64,000 nt of DNA from positions 2,170,001 through 2,234,000 of the forward strand of contig NZ_CP071182.1 in assembly GCF_017298635.1 (NCBI RefSeq), read 5' to 3'. Made by a program: the position numbers and the translations under genes. This stretch comes from Paenalicyclobacillus mengziensis. GTDB lineage: Bacteria > Bacillota > Bacilli > Alicyclobacillales > Alicyclobacillaceae. Each line of letters opens with the position of its first letter. Position 1 is the first letter of the stretch. This document shows positions 34,326 to 43,664 of the stretch, in pieces. The notes below the pieces were generated by a model, which was not told the origin of the DNA, searched no databases, and saw nothing but the letters and a program-made list of their open reading frames with translations.

Positions 34326-34356
34326 GCAATATATAATCGGGTTCCTGCCTTAAGGG

Positions 34357-35858
34357 GTGACGAGTATCCTTCATTTACTAGCAGTTGATTTAGGTGCCTC
34401 TTCAGGAAGAATGATGCGTGCTGCGTACAATGGCGATACTCTGGGTTTGCACGAAGTACGCCGATTCAACAACACTCCTTTACGCATTGCAGATAGGATG
34501 TATTGGAATGTTTACTCCCTGTTTCAGGAGATAAAGTGGGGCATCGAAGATGTGGCTCATACGCATGGGAACATTGTTTCCTTAGCTGTGGACAGTTGGG
34601 CGGTGGATTTTGGGTTGGTTGATTCGGGAGGACATCTTATTGACCTGCCTCGTCATTACCGTGATCCCAGGAACCTTATCGCTATGCGTGAAGTGGTACA
34701 GCAAATGGGAAGAGACTATTTGTTTGACCGAACAGGGATCCAATTAAATCCAATCAATACTTTGTACCAGCTTTATGCAATGCGGAAAGAGAATGCGAAT
34801 CTCTTGTCGGTTGCTGATAGGCTTTTGCTGATTCCTGACCTGTTGAATTTTCTACTCTGTGGGGAGCAGGCGGCTGAGTTTACAAATGCGACAACAACCC
34901 AGTTTTTTTAAATCCTGCGGGAAAATGGGATACCGAGTTGTTAGCGAACCTTGGCCTGCCGGTTGAATTGCTACCTAAGGTGGCGCAGCCGGGGACGATG
35001 TTGGGCCGTATTAAAGACGAGGAGTTGCGTCGCCGTTTTTCATTAGCTCAAACAAAGGTTATTCATACCGCCTCCCATGACACGGCTGCTGCAGTTTTGT
35101 CCGTGCCACACGAAGAACAGGACTATGTCTATATTAGTTCAGGCACTTGGTCTCTGATTGGAACGGTGGTTGAGAGACCGTTTATTAATGAGATAACAAA
35201 ACAATTTAACTTAACAAATGAAGGCGGAGTGGGGAACTATCGTTTACTCAAAAACGTCATGGGTCTATGGCTCGTGCAAGAGACACAGCGCGCATTGCAA
35301 GCAATGAATGAACCGTATGAAATCGAACGATTAGTGCACCGAGCGAAATTGGCCGCACCGTTTACGTATCTGTTTAACCCTGACGATACGCGGTTATTGC
35401 AACCCAAGAATATGCCTGAAACGATTCGACAAATCTGTCGGGAGACGAATCAAAGAGACCCTGAAGATACTGGGGAACTGATACGAGGGATTTTCGAGTC
35501 GCTAGCACTTAAATATCGACAGGTGCTAGAGGAGTTAGAGCTGGTGACGGGCCGAAGGTATAACACCATTCACATCGTCGGTGGCGGTTCGCAAAACCAA
35601 TTACTTTCTCAGTTTACTGCGAACGCGACGCAAAGGATCATCGTCACTGGTCCTGTAGAGGCAAGCGCCATGGGGAATGCCTTAGGGCAATTGATGGCTC
35701 TGGGCGAAGTTTCTTCACCCGGGCAAATGGCTCAATTAGTTGGTCATTCGCTAGAACCCGTGTCGTACAGTCCGCGTGATAAGGCTATGTGGGATTCTGC
35801 TTATGAGAATTTCAAGAGAATTAGTGCACAACAAGCACAGCTCAGCATGAGCATTTAG
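34357..35858 (+). CDS. rhaB: Rhamnulokinase, reading frame broken in a T7 run
   Basis: A FGGY-family kinase that phosphorylates L-rhamnulose. The first part (34357-34911) has the ATP-binding AVDLGASSGRMM and ends prematurely at TAA after TNATTTQFF. The second part (starting in frame at about 34906) continues LNPAGKWDTELLANLGLPVE and runs to 35858 with the kinase C-terminal motifs SHDTAAAVLSVP, YISSGTWSLIG and IHIVGGGSQNQLL. The break is at seven consecutive T (34903-34909). One extra T, or a -1 shift, would read QFFLNP and join the parts. It could be a mutation, an assembly error or slippage. The GTG start almost touches AAGGGG, so initiation is uncertain. Confidence 0.85.
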
Positions 35859-35903
35859 TGCCACTGTGATTGAAGACTAAACCTATAGTAAAGGGGTATT
35901 TCA

Positions 35904-37949
35904 ATGAGCACAATCGTAAAGCAATCTGGCTTGAAAGAATTGGTTGAAAGATCGAACAAGCTTGGTTCGGACAGAAGCGTTTGCAACTGGGGTGGCGGCA
36001 ATACGTCCGTGAAATCCAAGGAAGTTGACCACCTTGGTCGAGAAATTGACGTCCTTTGGGTAAAGGGCAGCGGCTCAGACCTGGCTGAGGCAACCGAGAA
36101 GAGCTTTACGTCCCTGAAGCTTGAGGAAGTCCTTCCGCTATTTGAACGCGATGCGATGACCGACGAAGAAATGGTAGCTTACCTTGCACAATGCATGGTT
36201 GATAGTAAACATCCTCGCTCGTCCATTGAAACTTTGCTGCATGCCTTTATCCCTTTCCCTCACGTGGACCATACGCACCCAGATAGTATTATATCGTTGT
36301 GCTGCAGTGATAATGGTCGTCAGTTGGCTGACGAGATCTTTGGTGATAGGGCCGTTTGGGTACCGTATATTCGTCCTGGCTTTGAGTTATCCAAGATGAT
36401 TGGCCAGGCCGTTCGTAACAACCCCCAGTGTGAACTTGTATTGATGGAGAAACACGGCTTAATCACCTGGGGAGAAACTTCGGAAGAATGTTATGGAAAT
36501 ACGATTCGCATTATCAATGAAGTCGCGGACTACATTAAGGAGCGCGTCAATGAAGAAACGCTATTCGGCGGTACGAAGTACGAATCGTTGTCAGTAGAGA
36601 AGCGTGAGGCTGTTGCTGCAACGATTCTTCCTTTTGTTCGTGGGATAGTGAGTGAATTTAATGGTGCGATTCTGACCTACGATACTGGTGACGATTTCCT
36701 AAAATTCGTAAATAGTAATGATGCACCTATATTGTCACAAGTTGGTGCGGCTTGCCCAGATCATCTTGTTCATACCAAACGGACGCCATTCTATGTAAAC
36801 TGGGACCCGAACACTGGTGACGTAGCTACCTTAAAAGAGCAGCTCCGTACGGGGTTGGCTGCCTATACAGAAAGTTATAAGGCATACTACGAAAAGAACA
36901 TTGATCTGGATGTAAAGATGCATGACCCATTCCCACGTGTCATCTTGATCCCTGGAATGGGTGTCATTGGGACCGGCAAAAACAAGAAAATGGCTAATGT
37001 TGCGGTTGCACTCTATCGCCGTGCAGTATCCGTGATGAAGGGCGCTACAACGCTTGGCAACTTTGTTTCCCTAAATGAAAAGGAATCTTTTGATGTAGAA
37101 TACTGGCCACTGGAGTTATATAAGTTGTCTTTAGCCCCAACCGAAAAGGAATTGGCTCGGAAAGTGGCTTACATCACGGGTGGAGCCGGAGGCATTGGAG
37201 GCGCAACAGCACGCCGAATGGCTGCTGAAGGTGCGAATATCGTTGTTGCAGATTTGAACTTGGATGCAGCGAAAAACTTGGCCGATGAGTTAAATAAGCA
37301 ATTCGGCGAGGGAACAGCTGTGAGCGTGCCTCTTGATGTAACAGATGAAGACAAAGTGATTACCTCGTTTAAACAAGCAGTTCTGGCATATGGGGGTGTT
37401 GACCTCTTCGTATCTAACGCCGGGTTGGCCAGTTCTGCACCCTTTATTGAAACAAGCCTTAAAGACTGGAATAGGAACATGTCTGTACTCGGAACAGGTT
37501 ATTTCTTGACGACACGTGAAGCGTTTCGCATCATGGTCGAACAAGGTACAGGTGGTTCCGTCATCTTCGTGACTTCAAAGAACGCCATTTACGCAGGTAA
37601 AGATGCCGCGGCCTATAGCGCCGCAAAGGCAATGGAAGGGCATCTCGCCCGGTGCTTGGCCGTGGAAGGTGGTCCGCACGGGATTCGCGTAAACTCCGTT
37701 TTACCTGACGCCGTTCTCCAGGGGTCAAATATTTGGAACTCTGCGTGGCGTGAAGAGCGTGCGCGTGCCTATGGGATCGCGCCGGATCAACTCGAAGAAC
37801 ACTATCGTAAGCGCACAATTTTGAACGTGAATATTTCAACCGAAGACATTGCAGAAGGGATTTTATTCTTCGCGTCACCGCGAGCGGCAAAAACAACAGG
37901 ATGCATGCTTACCATTGACGGCGGTGTCGCTGCTGCGTTTACGCGCTAA
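35904..37949 (+). CDS. rhaEW: Bifunctional rhamnulose-1-phosphate aldolase/lactaldehyde dehydrogenase
   Basis: A 681-residue fusion of a class II aldolase (about residues 1-400; zinc-binding HAFIPFPHVDHTHPDSI) and a short-chain dehydrogenase (about 410-681; NAD motif AYITGGAGGIGGATARRMAA, catalytic YSAAK). Proteins of this RhaEW/YuxG type cleave L-rhamnulose-1-phosphate to dihydroxyacetone phosphate and L-lactaldehyde, then oxidise the lactaldehyde to lactate. Lactate is then a substrate for the neighbouring LutABC, a sensible pairing. ATG 35904 follows AAAGGGG. Confidence 0.95.
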   Translation: MSTIVKQSGLKELVERSNKLGSDRSVCNWGGGNTSVKSKEVDHLGREIDVLWVKGSGSDLAEATEKSFTSLKLEEVLPLFERDAMTDEEMVAYLAQCMVDSKHPRSSIETLLHAFIPFPHVDHTHPDSIISLCCSDNGRQLADEIFGDRAVWVPYIRPGFELSKMIGQAVRNNPQCELVLMEKHGLITWGETSEECYGNTIRIINEVADYIKERVNEETLFGGTKYESLSVEKREAVAATILPFVRGIVSEFNGAILTYDTGDDFLKFVNSNDAPILSQVGAACPDHLVHTKRTPFYVNWDPNTGDVATLKEQLRTGLAAYTESYKAYYEKNIDLDVKMHDPFPRVILIPGMGVIGTGKNKKMANVAVALYRRAVSVMKGATTLGNFVSLNEKESFDVEYWPLELYKLSLAPTEKELARKVAYITGGAGGIGGATARRMAAEGANIVVADLNLDAAKNLADELNKQFGEGTAVSVPLDVTDEDKVITSFKQAVLAYGGVDLFVSNAGLASSAPFIETSLKDWNRNMSVLGTGYFLTTREAFRIMVEQGTGGSVIFVTSKNAIYAGKDAAAYSAAKAMEGHLARCLAVEGGPHGIRVNSVLPDAVLQGSNIWNSAWREERARAYGIAPDQLEEHYRKRTILNVNISTEDIAEGILFFASPRAAKTTGCMLTIDGGVAAAFTR

Positions 37950-37997
37950 GAATTTCATAGGGATTGACAGCTGAAATCTGAAAAGGCGGTGACTTGC

Positions 37998-39227
37998 ATG
38001 GGTCAGTGGATTGACAGGGCCTTTGCCTTATTCGAAGAACAACAAAGATACCGTGGTATCGATGTGAATTGGGTTAAGCAAAAATTGACGGGTCTCAAAA
38101 TTGAGACCCCGTCATGGGGATATGGCGACTCCGGTACGCGGTTCAAGGTCTTTCAAAAGGTGGGCGTTCCTCGCAACCCATTTGAGAAATTAGACGACGC
38201 TGCCCAGGTTCATAACTTGACAGGGGCTTGCCCCAGTGTAGCCATTCACATTCCTTGGGATAAGGTGGAGAATTATAGTAAGTTGACCGAATATGCGCAG
38301 TCCCTTGGTTTGCGGATTGGTGCTGTGAATCCTAATGTCTTTCAAGAAGACGATTACATGCTGGGTAGCGTCACAAACGCAAATCCCGAGATACGACGCA
38401 AAGCAACTCAACACTTGTTGGAATGCGTTCATATTATGAAGGAAGTCGGTTCCGATGTACTCAGCCTGTGGTTTGCGGACGGAACGAATTACCCGGGGCA
38501 GGGCCACATTCGCCAGCGCAAGCAGTGGATGCAAGAAGCCCTCGCAGAAACCTACAAGGCGCTCGCACCAAACATGCGGATGTTGATTGAGTACAAGTTC
38601 TTTGAGCCAGGGTTTTATCACACGGACCTCGCTGACTGGGGTATGGCCTTTAACGCAGCGACAAAGCTTGGGCCCCAAGCAGAGGTGCTTGTCGATACAG
38701 GGCATCATGCACAGGGAACGAACGTCGAACACATCGTGGCTTATCTCTTGGATGAGGGGAAACTTGGCGGGTTTCATTTCAATAGTCGTAAGTACGCTGA
38801 CGATGATTTAATTGTGGGCACGACAAATCCGTACGAATTGTTCTTGATTTTCTACCAGATTCTCGAAGCTGGCCGGGATAAGAACGAGAATGTCCGTAAA
38901 ACAGCTGAGCATATTGCGTACATGGTAGATCAGAGTCATGCTATCGAGTCGAAAATCCCGGCAATGCTTCGTTCTGTCCTTAATATTCAGACTCAGTACG
39001 CGAAAGCACTTCTCGTCAATCACGAAGCGGTGGCGGATGCACAGAAGAGGAACGACGTACTCGGTGCTGAGAATGCGGTCCGCGAAGCTTACGAATTCGA
39101 CGTTTCTCCGCTCCTTGCGGTCATTCGTGAGGAACAAGGACTTCCAGTCGATCCGATGCGTGCTTTCTTGGAAAGTGGTTACCAGGAGAAAATTGCAGCC
39201 CGAGGCGTTGGGGGCAGCAGTTGGTAG
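37998..39227 (+). CDS. rhaI: L-rhamnose isomerase (RhaI type)
   Basis: A 409-residue TIM-barrel isomerase converting L-rhamnose to L-rhamnulose. The sequence, including DLTGACPSVAIHIPWDKV-like and FHFNSRKYADDDLIVGT segments with metal-binding His/Asp/Glu residues, is of the Pseudomonas RhaI class rather than the E. coli RhaA class. ATG 37998 follows AAAGGCGG at good spacing; a GTG at 37989 overlaps that site. It is third in the rha operon and followed by a stem-loop at about 39228-39252. Confidence 0.93.
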   Translation: MGQWIDRAFALFEEQQRYRGIDVNWVKQKLTGLKIETPSWGYGDSGTRFKVFQKVGVPRNPFEKLDDAAQVHNLTGACPSVAIHIPWDKVENYSKLTEYAQSLGLRIGAVNPNVFQEDDYMLGSVTNANPEIRRKATQHLLECVHIMKEVGSDVLSLWFADGTNYPGQGHIRQRKQWMQEALAETYKALAPNMRMLIEYKFFEPGFYHTDLADWGMAFNAATKLGPQAEVLVDTGHHAQGTNVEHIVAYLLDEGKLGGFHFNSRKYADDDLIVGTTNPYELFLIFYQILEAGRDKNENVRKTAEHIAYMVDQSHAIESKIPAMLRSVLNIQTQYAKALLVNHEAVADAQKRNDVLGAENAVREAYEFDVSPLLAVIREEQGLPVDPMRAFLESGYQEKIAARGVGGSSW

Positions 39228-39252
39228 ACTCTCCTGGTTGAGGAGAGTGTCT
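39228..39252 (+). terminator. Small hairpin after rhaI
   Basis: GACTCTCCT and AGGAGAGTGTC pair around a GGTTG loop with one bulged base, directly after the rhaI stop. No T-run follows, so it may be a stability element rather than a terminator. Confidence 0.4.
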
Positions 39253-39306
39253 TAAGGCGTCGCAGCCGGGTTTGTAATAAAGGCCAGAGCGACTCAGACT
39301 TAGAAG

Positions 39307-39497
39307 ATGAGCCTGGCTACGAAGCGGAACCGTCTCGTTCTGGCGCTCAACGATAGATATACGCGCCATCAAGCTGTATATGAAGAGCTGTTGGCTGCTT
39401 TCAGGCAGTACGGCATCACGACGTATAGTATTTTTATGGATGGAACCACACTGTTCAGCCGTTGGAAGAAGTCTTCTTTTTTGAACCAGGTAAATGA
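39307..39497 (+). pseudogene. rhaM: L-rhamnose mutarotase remnant with internal deletion
   Basis: The first 48 codons match the N-terminal half of RhaM-type mutarotases (HQAVYEELLAAFRQYGITTY, SIFMDGTTLF). The frame then jumps: in the +1 frame from 39459 the sequence PLEEVFFFEPGK-stop matches the characteristic RhaM C-terminus. About 40 residues between are missing. A deletion with frameshift explains both. The original frame runs on to 39612 without resembling RhaM and is not meaningful. Confidence 0.65.
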
Positions 39498-39693
39498 AAG
39501 AGTTTATATGTTGCCTTTGTATGGACACGGTACCGCGTACAGACTGCCGCGGCGTGTCCCTTTGCATCTCAAGCTGTATGTACGCTCCCTCAGTTTGACG
39601 AAAACCGAATGAAATGTGAGTGAAGTTTACCATTCTACAAAGAGCGAATAAAATACAGAGAAATGCACTGATTTAGAAAGGAAGTCATGAGTA

Positions 39694-40452
39694 ATGCTGC
39701 CTGCCGAACGTCTTCGTGCGATGCTACAACTTATCAACACCAAAGGAAGTATGCGTGTCAAGGAATTAAGTCAGATCTTTGAAGTGACAGAGGAAACGGT
39801 TCGACGCGACCTAGATACTCTGGAATCAGAAGGTAAAATTCGACGTAGCCACGGTGGGGCTGTTCGAGTCGAGGATGAGTACGGAGAAATTCCTTTTCTT
39901 CAGCGTGAATCGGAAAATATAACAGAAAAAGAGACTATCGCGCTTGAAGCTGTGCGACAGATTGCTGTTGGGGACAGAATCGTTCTTGATGCGAGCACCA
40001 CTGCATGGCATGTGGCTTTGATTATGCCGAATCAACCGATGACTGTCTTGACAAATTCAATTCGCATTTCGATGGAACTGGCCAGCAGGGATAAAGTTGA
40101 GGTTATTTCAACGGGAGGCATTGTTCGGGCAAGTTCTTTGTCCTATGTGGGACCGCTTGCGGAGGAGACTCTTGGACAATTTCACGTTAACAAAGCCTTC
40201 TTGTCGTGTAAGGGATGCCATACAGAATACGGAATCAGCGAGTCTAATGCTTTGCAAGCACTCGTAAAACGCAAAATGATGGATATATCTGACAAAGTCT
40301 ACATCTTAGCCGACAACAGTAAGATTCAGGTGCGCGACTTTACTCGCGTTGCATCGTTAGATGAGATCGATGTACTTATTACCGATAAAAAAACTCCTCT
40401 CGAACATATTGAAGCCATCCGCCGCCTTGGTATTGATGTATCGCAGGTTTAG
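39694..40452 (+). CDS. rhaR: DeoR-family regulator of rhamnose genes
   Basis: A 252-residue DeoR-type repressor. An N-terminal helix-turn-helix (RVKELSQIFEVTEETVRRDL, then RRSHGGA) precedes a sugar-phosphate sensor domain (VLDASTTAWHVA, VLTNSIRISMELA, VYILADNSKI). It should sense a phosphorylated rhamnose intermediate and control the rha operon, in which it lies last. ATG 39694 follows AAAGGAAG. Confidence 0.88.
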   Translation: MLPAERLRAMLQLINTKGSMRVKELSQIFEVTEETVRRDLDTLESEGKIRRSHGGAVRVEDEYGEIPFLQRESENITEKETIALEAVRQIAVGDRIVLDASTTAWHVALIMPNQPMTVLTNSIRISMELASRDKVEVISTGGIVRASSLSYVGPLAEETLGQFHVNKAFLSCKGCHTEYGISESNALQALVKRKMMDISDKVYILADNSKIQVRDFTRVASLDEIDVLITDKKTPLEHIEAIRRLGIDVSQV

Positions 40453-40824
40453 GAGTCTGAATAAATGAAATGGCTTGGCATGGATGTTACAACAGGCATA
40501 AGGAGCGGTGCAATGGATTTACACCTACATCCAGCACAACATAGACTTACCCATCGGAACAAATGGAGACAATTTCGGCGTGTTGTATGTTCCAACCCCA
40601 CTCTCTGTCGTGTTTGATATAGTCGATATGTTCAAAATATTATTGACTGTGTGCGGAGGCATCGTTACACTGGAGTCAACTCTGTTGACTCCAGTGTAAC
40701 GATGTTGTTTTTCGGGTGATGCTGTTTCGCTTTGGGTAATTGTGTTTCATGACGACTGATTATCGATACCTCGAAAAGACGCTGAATGTACACAGTTACA
40801 TACCGAGTATATTGGGGGGTCAAC
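40453..40824. other. Gap between the rhamnose locus and the sulfatase/glycosidase locus
   Basis: No gene is supported; short frames here are low quality. Its main feature is the long perfect hairpin at 40660-40704. A GGGGGG ribosome site for the next gene lies at its right end. Confidence 0.5.
40660..40704 (+). terminator. Very strong terminator of the rhamnose locus
   Basis: Two perfectly complementary 21-base arms (40660-40680 and 40684-40704) enclose a 3-base loop and are followed by TTGTTTTTC. This is the longest perfect hairpin in the window and should stop transcription efficiently. Confidence 0.85.
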
Positions 40825-41361
40825 ATGGAATTGGGTCATCGGATCAGACAGATTCGATTAGAACAAAATCGAACACTTGAAGATGTTGCTGGTCAATGTG
40901 GATTGACAAAGAGTTTCCTGTCAAAGATCGAAACTGGTAAGTCAGTTCCTACGGTTTCTAGTTTGATGAACATTGCCGATGCACTAGGCGTGAAAGTTTC
41001 AGTGTTATTAGACGATGAAGGGTTTTCTGGAACAGTATTCACAGAAGCCATCTGTCTTGACGAAGAACACATGATTAAAACTGACAAGGGATATTCGTTT
41101 TGTGGAATTGCTATGGAACGAAGAAATAAAAACATGCAGCCCTATATCTTTCATGCAAAGAAAGGGGAAGTGTTAACCCAGGGTTTATCTCATGAGGGTG
41201 AGGAATTCGTGTATGTTCTCGAAGGGCAAGTGAAGTACCGTGTTGGTTCACAAGAGTATCTGTTGAAAAAAGGTGACAGCTTATATTTTGATTCACTTCT
41301 TGAGCATGAGCTAGACCCGGTCTCGGATGTCGTTAGATTTCTGGCAGTGTTTTCGAAGTGA
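40825..41361 (+). CDS. XRE-family regulator with cupin domain
   Basis: A 178-residue regulator: N-terminal helix-turn-helix (LGHRIRQIRLEQNRTLEDVA, GLTKSFLSKIETGKSVPTVS) and C-terminal cupin (about residues 105-178, EGEEFVYVLEGQVKYRVG, DSLYFDSLLEHEL) that probably binds a small acid or sugar. ATG 40825 follows GGGGGG; an upstream in-frame ATG lacks a site. The next gene starts inside its stop codon. It likely controls the following oxidoreductase/isomerase genes and perhaps the sulfatases. Confidence 0.9.
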   Translation: MELGHRIRQIRLEQNRTLEDVAGQCGLTKSFLSKIETGKSVPTVSSLMNIADALGVKVSVLLDDEGFSGTVFTEAICLDEEHMIKTDKGYSFCGIAMERRNKNMQPYIFHAKKGEVLTQGLSHEGEEFVYVLEGQVKYRVGSQEYLLKKGDSLYFDSLLEHELDPVSDVVRFLAVFSK

Positions 41362-41729
41362 GGGGGGAATCATATGCCGACAATTGGGATTTGAAATCCC
41401 AAGAACACATCCTTCAGACGGACTGGGGAGCGATTCAGTGGCTCTGTGGTAAGGAGATTGATGGAGAGTGTGAAATGACCTTTGGCATGGTCTACATCAA
41501 CGCAGCTACAGAAAATACGAGACACTATCATCCAAACTGTGAAGAGCACATTTTTGTTCTATCTGGTGAATGTGACCATTCCCTAGGTGACGACGTCGTT
41601 CACTTGCAACCTGGAATGATGCTCCGAATTCCGAGAGGTATGTGGCACAAGGCAAAAGTTACAAGTTGGGAGCCCTGTCGTATGATTATTGCTTATTCAT
41701 CGCCGGACAGGCAAACCGTTGTGGAGTGA
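41358..41729 (+). CDS. Single-domain cupin protein
   Basis: A 123-residue single cupin barrel with the metal-binding pattern HYHPNCEEHIFVLSGECDHS and, later, PRGMWHKAKV. Cupins of this size are often sugar isomerases, sugar-acid enzymes or ligand-binding proteins. GTG 41358 overlaps the regulator's stop (GTGA), indicating coupling; no separate ribosome site is visible. Its substrate is unknown, but the next two genes point to carbohydrate metabolism. Confidence 0.75.
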   Translation: MRGESYADNWDLKSQEHILQTDWGAIQWLCGKEIDGECEMTFGMVYINAATENTRHYHPNCEEHIFVLSGECDHSLGDDVVHLQPGMMLRIPRGMWHKAKVTSWEPCRMIIAYSSPDRQTVVE

Positions 41730-41751
41730 GGCGCAAGGGGGGGGCTTCGTA

Positions 41752-42768
41752 ATGGAGAAAATTCGGTATGGACTGCTCGGTACGGGCGGAATTTCCGTGC
41801 AGCACCTAGAGGCAGCAAAATTACTGGGTGACTGTATGGAGATTGTGGCGCTGTGCGATGTGGACGAAAAATCATTGGCCGAAAAAGGGGAAAGGTACGG
41901 CATCAAACGTCTCTACAATCGCATTGAAGAGTTTCTTCAGGACCCTGAGGTTGATGTGGTCACTATCTTAACTCCACCCCATATTCGCAAACAAGTGGTG
42001 ATGCCATGCTTGCAGGCGGGAAAGCACGTGTTTGTCGAGAAACCGTTTTCTCTAACCTTGGAGGAAGCTCAGGAAATGGTGGAAGCAGCGTCCGCTTCGG
42101 GTTGCTGGATTGGCGTCAATCAAAATTATCGCTGGCGCCCAGAGGTGCAACGTATGCGCTCTATCATTGAAAACGGGTTGATTGGTGAAGTTCTGATGAT
42201 GAACATGAACCAATCATTCTGGCGGGATGAACAACAAGGCTGGCGCAACACTACGGAGTATCTAGCGATGAGTGTCATGGGTGTACATTGGCTTGACCGT
42301 TTTCGGTGGTTGACGATGGATGAGCCCAGGTCGCTTTTTAGCTCGTTCAGGACCTCCGGGCTCCTTTCCTCAAAGGGAGAAGACATTACTTCGGTGGTTG
42401 TCAACTTTAACCGGGGAGCGATAGCGACTTTGACACACAGTTGGGTGTCACGAGCAATTCGTGGTGAAGCCGATAACACTGAAATCATAGGTACCAGGGG
42501 AACGATTGTTCAAAAGGCTGAAAGAGTCCGATTGTATCTTCAGAACACAGATGAAATCAAGGAATGGCTGACATACAACCCTTCGGAAGAACGCTCTAAG
42601 GTCTTTGTCGAATCGTTTGCGGATTCGCTGCGCACTTTTACAAACGACATCCAGAAGAACCAAGAATCTTGTATTAGTGGAGCCGATAACCTAAAGACCA
42701 TGGCCCTGGTAGACGGTTCGTACCGTTCCAGTGTTACGCAGCAACCCGTACATTTTAGCTTCGGGTGA
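41752..42768 (+). CDS. Gfo/Idh/MocA-family oxidoreductase
   Basis: A 338-residue NAD(P)-dependent sugar or inositol-type dehydrogenase. The Rossmann motif GLLGTGGISVQHLEAA, the VEKPFSLT Glu-Lys-Pro catalytic/cofactor motif (about residues 96-103) and GVNQNYRWRPEVQRM are typical. ATG 41752 follows AAGGGGGGG. It probably oxidises a monosaccharide released by the downstream hydrolases. Direction and substrate are undetermined. Confidence 0.92.
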   Translation: MEKIRYGLLGTGGISVQHLEAAKLLGDCMEIVALCDVDEKSLAEKGERYGIKRLYNRIEEFLQDPEVDVVTILTPPHIRKQVVMPCLQAGKHVFVEKPFSLTLEEAQEMVEAASASGCWIGVNQNYRWRPEVQRMRSIIENGLIGEVLMMNMNQSFWRDEQQGWRNTTEYLAMSVMGVHWLDRFRWLTMDEPRSLFSSFRTSGLLSSKGEDITSVVVNFNRGAIATLTHSWVSRAIRGEADNTEIIGTRGTIVQKAERVRLYLQNTDEIKEWLTYNPSEERSKVFVESFADSLRTFTNDIQKNQESCISGADNLKTMALVDGSYRSSVTQQPVHFSFG

Positions 42769-42877
42769 ACGATTCCATGACATCAGGGCAAGCGAATCTT
42801 GGATGCTTGAACTTGAAGTTCCTTGTTTTCGGAATCCCGCAAAACTCCAAGATATCTATAAAAGGTGGAACGCGCCT

Positions 42878-43621
42878 ATGAAATTTGCCTTTTCTAGACC
42901 CACGAGGAACGTAGTGGAGCAAGACGAGTTGTTCGAACGGTTCTGGAGCGCTGGGTTTGACGGGCTACAATTGAAACCGAATCAGTACAGGGCATACTTA
43001 GAAGATCCGCAAGCTTTTCTGGAACGTTGGGGACGCGTTGCTGGAGTAAGTTCTGCGTTAATCAGCGCGGGTACGTTAGATGATGAAGGTCTATCCTTCC
43101 TGCAAAGCGTTCTACGATTTGCAGGGGTTGTAGGTTCAGAACGAGTGGTATTTTGTCATACTGTTCCGAGAGACGATGTGTCTTCGAATGACATTCGAAA
43201 TTTTGCTCGGATTCTATCTGAGTTAGGCGAGGAGGCTAAAGAACTTGGGACGAAGCTATCGCTGCATCACCATTACAATCAACCGGTGATGTATCAAATG
43301 GATATGGAGATCTTCTTTAACGAAGTAACCGAGGGTTCAGTTGGGTTGACGATAGATACTGCTCACCTAGTTAAGTCGGGTATCAGTGATGTTGCAGGGA
43401 CCATACGTTCGTTCGCGCAGTACATTGATAACTTTCACCTCAAAGATTTTGCAGATGGCGATTGGCGGGTTCTTGGGGAAGGGGCAATAGACTTTACGGG
43501 TATTATTCAGGCGATGAAGGATATCCAATACGACGGATGGGTGTCTGCTGATGAAGAGAGTGGGACTGATATTCTTCGTGGAATGCAGAAATGTCGTGCG
43601 TTTTTGCTGCAATTGAACTAA
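42878..43621 (+). CDS. Sugar phosphate isomerase/epimerase (TIM barrel)
   Basis: A 247-residue xylose-isomerase-like TIM barrel with metal ligands in LSLHHHYNQPVMYQ, VGLTIDTAHLVKSG and IDNFHLKDF, the usual pattern of sugar epimerases of this family. ATG 42878 is 8 bases after AAAGGTGG; a longer frame from 42731 overlaps the previous gene and is less likely. It may interconvert keto-sugars in the same pathway as the adjacent oxidoreductase. Confidence 0.88.
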   Translation: MKFAFSRPTRNVVEQDELFERFWSAGFDGLQLKPNQYRAYLEDPQAFLERWGRVAGVSSALISAGTLDDEGLSFLQSVLRFAGVVGSERVVFCHTVPRDDVSSNDIRNFARILSELGEEAKELGTKLSLHHHYNQPVMYQMDMEIFFNEVTEGSVGLTIDTAHLVKSGISDVAGTIRSFAQYIDNFHLKDFADGDWRVLGEGAIDFTGIIQAMKDIQYDGWVSADEESGTDILRGMQKCRAFLLQLN

Positions 43622-43664
43622 CAAACAAGAATAACTGGCATGTCAGTGAAGGGAGGTTTCGATA

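Larger units (their letters stand above)
34033..34356. other. Divergent control region between lut and rha operons
   Basis: Holds the lut palindrome (34068-34084), an A-rich stretch with repeated ACAAAC-like words (34281-34312) and a TATAAT box (34320-34325) 31 bases before the rhaB start. No gene is supported. The ACAAAC repeats could be the binding region for the DeoR-type rhamnose regulator (inference). Confidence 0.5.

Noticed and set aside
39307..39612. An intact small protein of about 101 residues after rhaI
   Set aside because: Only the first half resembles RhaM; the authentic C-terminus lies in another frame, so this is a frameshifted remnant.
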